Below are positions 18,072 through 26,088 of a DNA stretch of 64,000 bases, one piece after another. The notes under the pieces were generated by a model. That model made no database searches, was not told the origin of the DNA, and was given only the letters and a program-made list of their open reading frames with translations. Source of the stretch: Bacillota bacterium (GTDB lineage: Bacteria; Bacillota; Clostridia; Christensenellales; UMGS416); assembly GCA_023410875.1 (NCBI GenBank), contig JAEYPH010000103.1, positions 1 to 64,000 of the forward strand, in the 5' to 3' direction. The position numbers and the translations under genes are program-made. Each line of letters begins with the position of its first letter. The stretch's first letter is position 1.

Positions 18072-19159
18072 GCAGGCTGCGGATCAACCGCTCCATCGTG
18101 GTGGCGCTGGGCGCCATCGTGCTGGGGCTCATTGCCGGCGCGGCGCTGATGGCCGCCATCGGCAGCAATCCCTTCACCGGCTATTACTACCTGTTCCGCG
18201 GCGGCCTGATGAGCCTGGAGCGCGTCAGCAACACGATCGCCACGGCGGTGCCGCTGGTGTTCACGGGCCTGGCGGTGGCCTTCGCCTTTCGCACGGGACT
18301 ATTCAACATCGGCGGGGCCGGGCAGATGCTCATCGGGGGCCTCACGGCCACCACGCTGGCGCTGACGCTGCAGCTGCCCAAGTGGGCCATGCTGCCCATC
18401 ATGACCGTGGGCGCGGCCCTGGGCGGCGCTTTGTGGGCGGCGGTGCCCGGCCTGCTCAAGGCCCGCTTCAACGTGCACGAGGTCGTCACGACGATCATGA
18501 CCAACTGGGTGGCCTACTGGGCTGTGTACTATTTCATACCGGCCTATCTTGCGGGCAGCTTGAAGACCGAGTCGAGGCTGATACCGGTCAGCGCTTCGCT
18601 CAAGGTGCAGTGGCTCACGGATTTGACCGGCGGTTCGTTTTTGAGCCTTGGCATCTTCTTCGCCATCGGCGCGGTCTTGTTGATCGCGTTCATACTGAAC
18701 CGCACGGTTTTGGGCTATGAGCTAAAGGCCGTGGGCTTCAACCGCCACGCCGCCGAATACGCCGGCATGCCGGTGAACCGCAACGTGGCGCTGTCCATGA
18801 TGATCTCCGGCGCGCTGGCGGGGCTGGCGGGGCTCACCTTCTACACCGGCTACGCCAGCAACATGCAGATCGGCACACTGCCCAGCCAGGGCTATGACGG
18901 CATCGCCGTGGCGCTGCTGGGCGCCAACGCGCCCACCGGCGTGGCGGCGGCGGCACTGTTCTCGGGCATCCTGCAGAGTGGAAAAGGATACATGTCCGCC
19001 ATGACCCAGGTGCCGCCGGAGATCGCCGACACGATCATCGCGATCATCATCTACTTCGCCGCCACCAGCGTGCTCATCGACCGCGTTTGGGAGCGCATTC
19101 AGCGCAAGCGCAGCCAAAAGAAAGAGGGAGGTGAAACGGTCCATGTGGGAGATCATTAG
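18068..19159 (+). CDS. Nucleoside-type ABC permease, YufP-like
   Basis: 363 residues, with about 9-10 hydrophobic segments. The start overlaps the ATPase stop. Family hallmarks are FRTGLFNIGGAGQMLIGGL early on, the VVTTIMTNWVAYW segment, and GFNRHAAEYAGM in a cytoplasmic loop that contacts the ATPase. It is the first of a pair of permeases that form the heteromeric channel in BmpA-dependent nucleoside importers. Its end overlaps the next gene by 17 bases, with the ribosome site inside its own coding region. Substrate preference cannot be fixed from sequence alone. Confidence 0.87.
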
Positions 19160-20126
19160 TTCCATCTTCCCCTATGCCGTGGCGTTCACGATTCCGCTGC
19201 TGATCGCGGCGCTGGGCGGGCTGTACAGCGAGCGCAGCGGCGTTGTCAACATCGGCTTGGAGGGCCTCATGGTCGTGGGCTCCTTCACGTGCGCCGTGGT
19301 CATCAAGCTGTATTCGCCGGGTCTTACATCTTTCTTCACGGCGCTGGGCCTGAGCACATCCGCCGAGGCGCTGGTGCTGATCACCGGCCTTGTGGCCGCC
19401 GTGGCCGCCGGCGTGCTCATCGCCATGCTGCACGCCTTCGCGTCGGTCAGCCTGAACGCCAACCAGGTTATCAGCGGCACGGCCATCAACATGATCGCAG
19501 GAGCCCTGATGATCTTCCTGGCCCGCAAGATCACCGGGTCCGGCAACATCTCCGTCATCCCGATGACCCGCACGGACATCCCGTCGCTGGGGCAGATTCC
19601 GGTGCTGGGGCCGCTGCTGTTCACCAAGACCTACGCCACGACCTGGCTGGTGCTGGCGCTGCTGCTGCTGTCCTGGTTTCTGCTGTACAAAACGCCCTTC
19701 GGCCTGCGGCTGCGCGCCTGCGGGGAGAACCCCCAGGCCGCCGACGCCGCCGGCGTCAACGTGGCCCGCATGCGCTACATCGCCGTGGGCATTTCCGGCG
19801 CCTGCGCGGGTTTGGGTGGGGCCATCATCCTGGTGACCTATTCCGGCGAATTCAACGGCACCGTGGGTGGCCTGGGCTTCCTGGCGCTGGCGGCGCTGAT
19901 CTTCGGCCAGTGGAAGCCCATGGGCATCCTGGGCGCCACGCTGTTCTTCGGCCTGGCGGCCACCATCGCCAACGTGTCCCAGGTCACGCCGGCCTTCCAG
20001 AGCATCCCGCCGTTCCTTCTCAAGAGCTTCCCCTATGTGCTCACGATGCTGGCGCTGATCTTCTTTTCCCGGCGCTCCAACGCGCCCCGGGCCGCCGGCG
20101 AGATCTACGACAAGGGAAAGAGGTAA
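19143..20126 (+). CDS. Nucleoside-type ABC permease, YufQ-like
   Basis: 327 residues, highly hydrophobic. ATG 19143 is preceded by AGGGAGGTG at about 10 bases. It contains GLYSERSGVVNIGLEGLMVVG near the N-terminus, the diagnostic motif of this permease branch, and LRACGENPQAADAAGV, the loop docking to the ATPase. It pairs with the upstream permease. The reading frame starts inside the preceding gene, so translation is coupled. The VOC gene begins 7 bases after its stop and is likely in the same transcript. Confidence 0.87.
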   Translation: MWEIISSIFPYAVAFTIPLLIAALGGLYSERSGVVNIGLEGLMVVGSFTCAVVIKLYSPGLTSFFTALGLSTSAEALVLITGLVAAVAAGVLIAMLHAFASVSLNANQVISGTAINMIAGALMIFLARKITGSGNISVIPMTRTDIPSLGQIPVLGPLLFTKTYATTWLVLALLLLSWFLLYKTPFGLRLRACGENPQAADAAGVNVARMRYIAVGISGACAGLGGAIILVTYSGEFNGTVGGLGFLALAALIFGQWKPMGILGATLFFGLAATIANVSQVTPAFQSIPPFLLKSFPYVLTMLALIFFSRRSNAPRAAGEIYDKGKR

Positions 20127-20132
20127 CACGGC

Positions 20133-20606
20133 ATGGCATCGGAAGGAGCCTTGGGCGTGCGCTATGTGCACACCAACCTGATCGCCCGCGATTGGCGGGC
20201 GCTGGCGCGCTTCTATGTAGAGGCGCTGGGCTGCGAACCGGCGCCGCCGGAGCGCCATCTGCGCGGCCCGTGGCTGGACCGGCTGACCGGCCTGAGCGAC
20301 GCCGCCGCCGACGGCGTGCATCTGCGCATGCCCGGCGCCGGCGGCATCACACTGGAAATCTTCCAGTATACGCCGGCCAACGCGCCGGGCGGGCTGCCGG
20401 GCATCGACCGTGCAGGCCTTGGGCATCTGGCGTTCCGCGTGGACGATGTGCCCGCAGCGCTGCGCAGGCTTGTGGAGCACGGCGGCTCGCCGCTGGGCGA
20501 GGTCGTGCGTACAGAAATCGCCGGGGCAGGCCTGCTGACCGTCGTATACGCCCGGGATACCGAGGGCAACTGCATCGAGCTGCAAAACTGGGAGAGCACT
20601 GATTAA
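20133..20606 (+). CDS. VOC (glyoxalase/dioxygenase-fold) family protein
   Basis: 157 residues. Two beta-alpha-beta-beta-beta repeats are seen: VRYVHTNLIARDWRALARFYVEALG opens the first, and GLGHLAFRVDDVPAALRRL the second. DTEGNCIELQNW closes the fold with the metal-binding Glu. His in the first strand, His in GLGHLAF and Glu near the end are the usual metal ligands, so a metal-dependent isomerase, lyase or dioxygenase is possible, but VOC sequences do not give a substrate. It follows the ABC permease by 6 bases and may act on an imported compound. Confidence 0.75.
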   Translation: MASEGALGVRYVHTNLIARDWRALARFYVEALGCEPAPPERHLRGPWLDRLTGLSDAAADGVHLRMPGAGGITLEIFQYTPANAPGGLPGIDRAGLGHLAFRVDDVPAALRRLVEHGGSPLGEVVRTEIAGAGLLTVVYARDTEGNCIELQNWESTD

Positions 20607-20633
20607 AGGGCGGATGACGCCGTGAATCTCCTG

Positions 20634-20689
20634 TTGCATCCCCCGCCGGCCTGTGGTATCGTCTGTTGTGAAAAATCTTTACATGTAAA
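20634..20689 (+). promoter_or_regulatory. Candidate promoter and palindromic operator of the Gfo/Idh gene
   Basis: TTGCAT (20634-20639) and TATCGT (20657-20662) are 17 bases apart. About 15 bases further on is TTTACATGTAAA (20678-20689), a perfect 12-base palindrome, ending 14 bases before the start codon. The position suits a repressor block just after the transcription start. Confidence 0.45.
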
Positions 20690-20703
20690 CAGGAGAAGTG
20701 ACC

Positions 20704-21792
20704 ATGTCCAAAAAGCTTCGAATCGGCATCATCGGCACCGGCGGCATCGCCCATGCCCACATGCGCTCCTACCTGCAGATCCCCGAGGTGGAGGTTGTGG
20801 CCGGCGCGGACATCGTGCCCGGCAAGGCCGAGGCCTTCTTCCGCGAATTCGGCGTGGAGGCCAAGTGCTTCGACAACCATAAGGACCTGCTCAAGATGGA
20901 CCTGGACGGTGTCAGCATCTGCACCTATAACTCGACCCACGCCGAGTGCGCCGTGGACGCGCTGAACGCCGGGCTGCACGTGCTGTGCGAAAAACCCATG
21001 TCCGTGCACTTGAGTGAAGCCGTGGAAATGGCCCGCGCCGCCAAGAGCACCGGCAAGATACTGACCATCGGCTTCCAGCCCCGCTACGACCCCAACATGG
21101 TCATGATCAAGGACATCGTGTCCAGCGGCATCCTGGGCCACATCTACTATGTGCAGACCGGCGGTGGCCGCCGCCGCGGCATGCCCGGCGGCACCTTCAT
21201 CCGTAAGGACCTGGCCGGCGTGGGCGCGCTGGCGGACATCGGCTGCTACGGGCTGGACATGGCGCTCAACACCATCGGCTACCGCAAGCCGGTCACCGTG
21301 AGCGCCTATGCCAGCAATTACTTTGGCACCAATCCCAAGTATCACCCCGAAGCGGACAAGTTCACCGTGGACGACTTCACGTCGGCCTTCATCCGCTTTG
21401 AGGACGGCCTGGTGCTGGACTTCCGCATGAGCTGGGCCATGCACATGGACACCATGGGCGACACCTTGTTCCTGGGCACCGACGCCGGCCTCAAGGTAAA
21501 ATCCCCCCGTCTGGGCGAAGCCTGGGGCGGCGCGTGGGACGGCGGCATTGGCCCAGTGTTCCTCTATAAGGACGTGTGCGGCCAGCTGACCGAGACGGCC
21601 ATCCCCGGCAAGCCCGAGGCCAAAGACCGCTTCCTATTGAAAGTGCAGGCCTTTGTGGACGCAATAGCCCAGGGTGGTACGTCCTCGCCGATCCCGTGGC
21701 AGGAGATCATCTACAACCAGGCCATCATCGACGGCATCATCCGCTCCAGCGAAGCCAAAGAGGAAGTCAAGGTCGTTATACCCGAGATTTAA
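20704..21792 (+). CDS. Gfo/Idh/MocA-family NAD(P)-dependent sugar dehydrogenase
   Basis: 362 residues; ATG 20704 with AGGAGA at 8 bases. The N-terminus has the Rossmann motif IGIIGTGGIAHAH, and CEKPMSV marks the catalytic-lysine segment of this family (Lys in EKP). GIGCYG-type residues (ADIGCYGLD) carry the conserved Asp used with the family's catalytic His. The C-terminal alpha/beta domain holds the sugar. Typical reactions oxidise inositols, glucose derivatives or other cyclic polyols. It sits alone between its own promoter and a strong terminator, so it is probably monocistronic. The substrate is unknown. Confidence 0.85.
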   Translation: MSKKLRIGIIGTGGIAHAHMRSYLQIPEVEVVAGADIVPGKAEAFFREFGVEAKCFDNHKDLLKMDLDGVSICTYNSTHAECAVDALNAGLHVLCEKPMSVHLSEAVEMARAAKSTGKILTIGFQPRYDPNMVMIKDIVSSGILGHIYYVQTGGGRRRGMPGGTFIRKDLAGVGALADIGCYGLDMALNTIGYRKPVTVSAYASNYFGTNPKYHPEADKFTVDDFTSAFIRFEDGLVLDFRMSWAMHMDTMGDTLFLGTDAGLKVKSPRLGEAWGGAWDGGIGPVFLYKDVCGQLTETAIPGKPEAKDRFLLKVQAFVDAIAQGGTSSPIPWQEIIYNQAIIDGIIRSSEAKEEVKVVIPEI

Positions 21793-21800
21793 GAAATAAA

Positions 21801-21842
21801 AAGCGGTCGGTTGGATTCTCTCCAGCCGACCGCTTCGTTTTT
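21801..21842 (+). terminator. Rho-independent terminator of the dehydrogenase gene
   Basis: AAGCGGTCGGTTGG pairs with CCAGCCGACCGCTT around a 7-base loop and is followed by CGTTTTTG. It also separates this gene from the convergent toxin gene. Confidence 0.85.
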
Positions 21843-21877
21843 GCTTTCTTTCTATTTTGTCTCATCCATGATCCATT

Positions 21878-22228
21878 TCAGCAGTTTCTTATCGTCCATC
21901 GATCCATCCGCAACACCAGCCCGATTCGGACAAGTTCCTCATCGGAACAGTCGATGACTACGCCGTTAATCTCTAAAAACACCAACATGACAAGCACGCC
22001 AATGCGCTTATTACCGTCAACAAAAGGGTGATTTTTGATTAGCGAGAACCCAAGGCGCGCCGCCTTCATTTCCAACGATCCATAAACGTAGACACCGTCA
22101 AAGGTTTGAAACGGAGAATGTATGGCGGATTCAAACAGGCCTTCATCCCGTATGCCATCCAATCCTCCTGTCTCCATAATCAACAAGCTGTGCAGCGCTT
22201 TGATATGTTCGCCGCTCAGCCGCTTCAT
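21878..22228 (-). CDS. doc: Doc-family toxin with a frameshifted C-terminus
   Basis: 116 residues as read. The Fic-fold core is intact: HIKALHSLLIMETGG, DEGLFESAIHSPFQTF, KAARLGFSLIKN and the active-site motif HPFVDGNKR. Doc toxins phosphorylate EF-Tu with this motif. The last 15 or so residues do not fit the family. Reading one base over from about 21915 restores a normal ending (GVADGSMDDKKLLKWIMDE) that stops at 21852, so a single base seems lost. Whether it is a real mutation or a sequence error cannot be told here. The ATG overlaps the antitoxin stop by 4 bases. Confidence 0.82.
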   Translation of the reverse strand: MKRLSGEHIKALHSLLIMETGGLDGIRDEGLFESAIHSPFQTFDGVYVYGSLEMKAARLGFSLIKNHPFVDGNKRIGVLVMLVFLEINGVVIDCSDEELVRIGLVLRMDRWTIRNC

Positions 22229-22467
22229 TTGGCAAGTTCCTCAAACGCGCTCCTGTTCTTGGCAATGATCCTATGGGCAATGGTTTGGACATCGTCCGTC
22301 GCCGCCAACTCTTCCTTTTGGAACTGGCTGAACTCAATAAGGACATATCGGGGCACATTGTTCTTAAGAATCACGGCCGCTCCGGTTTCATCCACCATGC
22401 GCGCTACCTTGGAAAAGTTCTGGTTTGCCTCGGTGATAGAGACCAGATTGTTTGTGTTCACGTTCAT
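22225..22467 (-). CDS. phd: Phd-family antitoxin
   Basis: 80 residues; AGGAGGTG 7 bases before the ATG. The N-terminal half, VSITEANQNFSKVARMVDETGAA then VILKNNVPRYVLI, is the Phd/YefM DNA-binding fold. The C-terminal helix (TDDVQTIAHRIIAKNRSAFEELAK) is the segment that wraps the toxin. It is first in the pair and overlaps doc by 4 bases, the standard order. By family knowledge it neutralises Doc and represses its own promoter. A short inverted repeat GTTG-aata-CAAC at 22500-22511 could be part of the operator. Confidence 0.87.
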   Translation of the reverse strand: MNVNTNNLVSITEANQNFSKVARMVDETGAAVILKNNVPRYVLIEFSQFQKEELAATDDVQTIAHRIIAKNRSAFEELAK

Positions 22468-22568
22468 CGCTTACACCTCCTATGAATATCATACCCTTTG
22501 TTGAATACAACCTAACTTTTGGTCTCTATATACCAAGGGATTGGGGCTTCTTTAAGAAAGAACCCTCC

Positions 22569-22606
22569 GGCAGGCCATGGCCTGCCACCTCCCTTGTTAA
22601 GGGAGG
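22569..22606. repeat. Two adjacent intergenic hairpins
   Basis: In the 477-base gap between phd and the aldo/keto reductase there is GGCAGGCCATGGCCTGCC (22569-22586), a perfect palindrome. CCTCCCTT-gtt-AAGGGAGG (22588-22606) follows it. The units resemble the repeated hairpins common between genes in gut Clostridia. The rest of the gap holds repeat copy 2 and a promoter, with no gene. Confidence 0.6.
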
Positions 22607-22662
22607 TAGGTGGAGGGGCTGCCGCGTTAGTCACATCTCGCCATAATTTACTGGCAATTGGT

Positions 22663-22796
22663 ACCGAAGGTTTCCAAAGGGCGACCAGAGACCTTTGGTC
22701 GCGCCCGCCGGCGTTGCCCCGGCTTGCGGCAATGTCGGCTTTGCCGATGTGAGAGCAAGCAGGTAGTTGCGCAAAGCGTAACGTAGGGCGCGAAAT
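22663..22796 (+). repeat. Dispersed repeat, copy 2
   Basis: Same element as 12076-12212, in the same orientation on the plus strand, with more substitutions (for example TCGGCtttGCCGA with one base fewer in the loop). It lies ahead of the aldo/keto reductase promoter. Confidence 0.72.
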
Positions 22797-22880
22797 CTCT
22801 TCCCTTTATGAAGTATGCACTTTATGCGGTTAACGCGACAGCCGTTTCCCGTATCATCCCAAAGTTCATCTCCTGTTCGC

Positions 22881-22909
22881 TTGTGCGGCCCCCATAGCGG
22901 CCCTATAAT
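22881..22909 (+). promoter_or_regulatory. Promoter of the aldo/keto reductase gene
   Basis: TTGTGC (22881-22886), a 17-base spacer and a perfect TATAAT (22904-22909), about 35 bases before the start codon. Confidence 0.6.
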
Positions 22910-22944
22910 GGCATATGTATCCCTACATGAGTCGGAGGTGCGCC

Positions 22945-24069
22945 ATGAACTACCGTGCATTCCCCAAGACCGGAACTCCCGTAAGCGAAGTATCGCTGGG
23001 CGCTGAACACCTGCTGCAGGTGGATCACGCCACGTGCCTGGACGTGGTGTCCGCCGCCATCGACCACGGCATGAACTACATGGACCTTTTCATGTCCGAG
23101 GCCTTCGTGCGCGACTGGATCGGCGACGCGCTCAAGGGCCGCCGCGACAAGATGATGATCGCCGGGCACCTGGGCTGCACCCAGAAGGACGGCCAGTACT
23201 TCCGCACCCGCGACCTGGACTTAAGCCAACAGTACTTCGACGACCTGCTGGAGCGGCTGCACACCGACTACATCGACGTGCTGATGCTGCACTACATCGA
23301 TGACGACGCCGACGCCGACCGCTCGCTGGACGAGAGCGGATTTTTGGGATTGGCACAACGGTATCTGCAGCAGGGCAAGGCGCGCATGCTGGGCTTCTCC
23401 TCCCACGTGCCCGGCGTGGCCTCCCGGCTCATCGGCACCGGCCTGTTCGACGCGATGATGTTCAGCGTGAACCCGGGCATGGACCGTATGGACACCAAGC
23501 TTTCGCTGGAGGATCAGTTCAGCACCTTCGGCGCTACGGTGCAGGGCACGGCCACGATCACGCCGGAGCGCCAGGCGCTGTACCGCCAGTGCGAGGCCAT
23601 GGGCACTGGCATCGTCGTGATGAAGGGCTATGGCGCGGGCTTCCTGCTCAAGGAGCCGGGCATGACGCCGGAGCGATGCATCCACTACGCGCTGACGCGC
23701 CCAGGGGTCGTGACCTTTGCCGCCGGCTGCCGCAGCGTGGCGGAAGTGGCCGCCGCCGCGGCCTACAGCGATGCCACCGACGAGCAGCGCGACTACACCG
23801 CCGTGATCGCCGACCGGCAATGGAACGCCCGGGGCGTGTGCATGTACTGCAACCACTGCCTGCCCTGCCCCAGCCACATCGACATCGCCGCGGTGACACG
23901 CCTGCTGCACCGCGCCCAGGAGGGCGACGCTGCCGCTCGCGCCGAATACCAGCGCCTGAGCGCCAACGGCGGCGACTGCACCGCCTGCGGCGAATGCGCC
24001 ACCCGCTGCCCCTTCGAGGTGGACAGCCCAGGGAATATGTCCCGCGCGCACGAAACTTTTTCCCGCTAA
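22945..24069 (+). CDS. Aldo/keto reductase fused to a 4Fe-4S ferredoxin-like domain
   Basis: 374 residues; ATG 22945 after CGGAGGTG. The first 270 or so residues are an aldo/keto reductase TIM barrel, with HTDYIDVLMLHYID and the segment ARMLGFSSH typical of the family. The usual catalytic Tyr region is altered (MNYMDLF). The last 100 residues hold two Cys clusters, CMYCNHCLPCP and CTACGECATRCPF, enough for 4Fe-4S centres. This fused type is frequent in strict anaerobes, where electrons may come from ferredoxin-like partners rather than only NAD(P)H. It has its own promoter and terminator. Substrate unknown. Confidence 0.83.
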   Translation: MNYRAFPKTGTPVSEVSLGAEHLLQVDHATCLDVVSAAIDHGMNYMDLFMSEAFVRDWIGDALKGRRDKMMIAGHLGCTQKDGQYFRTRDLDLSQQYFDDLLERLHTDYIDVLMLHYIDDDADADRSLDESGFLGLAQRYLQQGKARMLGFSSHVPGVASRLIGTGLFDAMMFSVNPGMDRMDTKLSLEDQFSTFGATVQGTATITPERQALYRQCEAMGTGIVVMKGYGAGFLLKEPGMTPERCIHYALTRPGVVTFAAGCRSVAEVAAAAAYSDATDEQRDYTAVIADRQWNARGVCMYCNHCLPCPSHIDIAAVTRLLHRAQEGDAAARAEYQRLSANGGDCTACGECATRCPFEVDSPGNMSRAHETFSR

Positions 24070-24076
24070 ATAATTC

Positions 24077-24104
24077 AATCCTGCCTCTTCAGGCAGGATT
24101 TTTT
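24077..24104 (+). terminator. Rho-independent terminator
   Basis: AATCCTGCCT-cttc-AGGCAGGATT followed by TTTT, eight bases after the aldo/keto reductase stop. Confidence 0.88.
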
Positions 24105-24113
24105 CTGTGGACA

Positions 24114-24127
24114 GCGAAACGTTTCAC
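24114..24127 (+). promoter_or_regulatory. Candidate LacI-type operator before the fucosidase
   Basis: GCGAAACGTTTCAC contains the perfect palindrome GAAACGTTTC with a central CG, the usual geometry of LacI-family and CcpA-like sites. It lies 43 bases before the GH29 start codon. Its half-site differs from the ATCGAT-centred sites near 44-45 kb, so a different regulator is likely. Confidence 0.45.
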
Positions 24128-24169
24128 GCATAGAAAATCCGCCGATGGCAAAGAAGGAGAAACAACACC

Positions 24170-25495
24170 ATGCATGAGAGATTTGCGCGCAGCCAATGGT
24201 TCCGCGAGGCCCGGTTCGGCATGTTCATCCACTGGGGTCTGTATGCGATACCCGCCCGGGGCGAATGGGTGCGCAGCGTGGAGCGCATTTCCGCAGAGGA
24301 CTATCAGCAGTTCTTCGATACCTTCAACCCCACGGATTACGACCCCAAGGTTTGGGCCAAGGCCGCCCGGGAAGCCGGCATGAAATATGCCGTGCTGACC
24401 GCCAAGCACCACGACGGCTTTTGCCTTTTCGACAGCGCACTGACCGGATATAAGGCCACCAACACCGCCGCCGGCCGGGACCTGGTGCGCGAATACCTGG
24501 AGGCCTTCCGCGCCGAGGGCATCAAAGTCGGCCTGTATTACTCGCTGCTGGACTGGCACCACCCGGACTATCCCCACGAGGGCGACCGCATCCACCCCAT
24601 GCGCGGCAACGCCGCCCATGGCGACCAGGGGCGCGATTTCTCCCGCTATGTGGACTATCTGCACGGCCAGGTCAAGGAACTCGTGACCGGCTACGGCAAG
24701 CTGGACATCCTGTGGTTCGATTTCTCCTATGACGACATGACCGGCGAGAAGTGGCGCGCCCGCGAGCTCGTGGAGATGATCCGCCGGCATCAGCCCGACG
24801 TGCTCATCGACAACCGCCTGGAGGCCAGCGGCGAGGGTTTCGGCAGCATCGTGACCGAGAAACCCGAACCCTGGAGCGGCGACTTCGCCTCTCCCGAGCA
24901 GATCATCCCCGCCCAGGGGCTCACGAACCTGGCCGGTGAGCCCATCCCGTGGGAGGCCTGCATTACGATGAACAAGAACTGGGGTTATCACTCCGGCGAC
25001 AAGTTCTTCAAACCTGCGCCGGTGCTGGTGCGCAAGCTCGTGGAATGCGTGAGCAAGGGCGGCAACCTGCTGGTGAACGTGGGCCCCGATGCACGCGGCC
25101 GCATCCCTCAGGAGTCGCTGGACATCCTTGCGGCGGTGGGCCGCTGGATGGACGCCAACGGTCAGAGCATCTACGGCTGCGGCGCCGCCGGCCTGCCCAA
25201 GCCTGAGTGGGGCCGCTATACCCGCAACGGAAACAAGCTCTACGCCCACGTCTATGAGCCGCCCATCGGCGCGCTGCACCTTAGCGATGTGGACGGCAGC
25301 CAGATCGAATCCATGCGGTTGCTGGCCGACGGCAGCGAGGTCAAGATCTCCTCGGCTTGGATGCTGCACGCCTATAAAGGCCAAGCCTTCGCCGAGACCG
25401 ACCACCTGTGTCACGATTGCACGCTGCCCGACAGCACCGACACCGTCATCGAGATCACGCTGAAAGACACCACAGGCAACGCGCCTGCGCGGTGA
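24170..25495 (+). CDS. GH29 alpha-L-fucosidase
   Basis: 441 residues; ATG 24170 after AAGGAG at about 10 bases. The family's hallmarks are present: RFGMFIHWGLYAIPARGEW at the start, MKYAVLTAKHHDGFCLF, and LDILWFDFSYDD with Asp184 in the position of the catalytic nucleophile. WGYHSGD and LLVNVGPDARGRIP complete the barrel, and a short C-terminal beta domain follows. There is no signal peptide, so it acts on imported fucosylated oligosaccharides in the cytoplasm. It is preceded by a terminator and a LacI-type palindrome, which suggests sugar-controlled expression. The acid/base residue is not conserved enough in this family to assign. Confidence 0.9.
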   Translation: MHERFARSQWFREARFGMFIHWGLYAIPARGEWVRSVERISAEDYQQFFDTFNPTDYDPKVWAKAAREAGMKYAVLTAKHHDGFCLFDSALTGYKATNTAAGRDLVREYLEAFRAEGIKVGLYYSLLDWHHPDYPHEGDRIHPMRGNAAHGDQGRDFSRYVDYLHGQVKELVTGYGKLDILWFDFSYDDMTGEKWRARELVEMIRRHQPDVLIDNRLEASGEGFGSIVTEKPEPWSGDFASPEQIIPAQGLTNLAGEPIPWEACITMNKNWGYHSGDKFFKPAPVLVRKLVECVSKGGNLLVNVGPDARGRIPQESLDILAAVGRWMDANGQSIYGCGAAGLPKPEWGRYTRNGNKLYAHVYEPPIGALHLSDVDGSQIESMRLLADGSEVKISSAWMLHAYKGQAFAETDHLCHDCTLPDSTDTVIEITLKDTTGNAPAR

Positions 25496-25503
25496 CGGTC
25501 CAG

Positions 25504-25529
25504 CGCGGCAGGCGCTGAACGCCTGTCGC
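25504..25529 (+). terminator. Weak hairpin after the fucosidase
   Basis: GCGGCAGGCG and CGCCTGTCGC can pair around a short loop, with one mismatch and no T-run. It may only attenuate, so the GNAT gene downstream could share the transcript. Confidence 0.4.
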
Positions 25530-25553
25530 GAGTTCATTCCTATGGAGGTTTAT

Positions 25554-26069
25554 TTGAGTTTTATCTATTATGAAACCCCTCGTATAATCGTGCGCCAATG
25601 GGAGCCCGGCGATGCCGACGCGCTGCTGGCCATCATGAGCGACCCCCGCGTGCACACCTACACCGGCGACGACCCCTGGGATATGGGGCGCGTGCAGGGC
25701 TATCTGGGCTACATGCGGGAGCAGGACTTCCGCACGCTGGAAACTTACCACGGCGCTTGTGTGCTCAAGGGCACCGGCGAGCTCGTGGGCTTCACGGGCC
25801 TGAACCCCTATCTGCCCGGACAGCCGGAGCTGGAATGGCAGCTGGGCGTGCCCCATTGGGGCAAGGGGTACGCGACCGAAGTGGGCCGGGCCTCCATTGC
25901 CGAGGCTTGGCGCACGACCGGCATTACGGCGGTCTATGGCATGGCCAACCCGGAGAACCGCGCATCCATGCGGGCGTTGGAGAAGATCGGCATGACGTGC
26001 CTGGGCCTGCAGGAGTTCCATGGGCACATGGACATGTTCTACCGTATCGACCGGCCCCAAGGCCAATGA
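25554..26069 (+). CDS. GNAT-family N-acetyltransferase (RimJ/RimL-like)
   Basis: 171 residues from a TTG at 25554. That start is chosen because GGAGG lies 5 bases upstream; an in-frame ATG at 25542 would place the ribosome site inside the gene. The fold is clear: YETPRIIVRQWEPGDADALL opens it, ELEWQLGVPHWGKGYATEVGRA is the acetyl-CoA binding loop (a Q/RxxGxG/A variant), and NPENRASMRALEKIGM is the following helix. The type usually acetylates N-termini of ribosomal proteins or small amines. Its target is unknown and the neighbours give no clue. Confidence 0.83.
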   Translation: MSFIYYETPRIIVRQWEPGDADALLAIMSDPRVHTYTGDDPWDMGRVQGYLGYMREQDFRTLETYHGACVLKGTGELVGFTGLNPYLPGQPELEWQLGVPHWGKGYATEVGRASIAEAWRTTGITAVYGMANPENRASMRALEKIGMTCLGLQEFHGHMDMFYRIDRPQGQ

Positions 26070-26088
26070 CAGCACAAGGAGCCACGCC

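Noticed and set aside
19074..20639. A 521-codon minus-strand open frame opposite the permease and VOC genes
   Set aside because: It is His/Gln/Arg-rich antisense shadow typical of GC-rich genes; the plus strand encodes clear ABC permease and VOC motifs.
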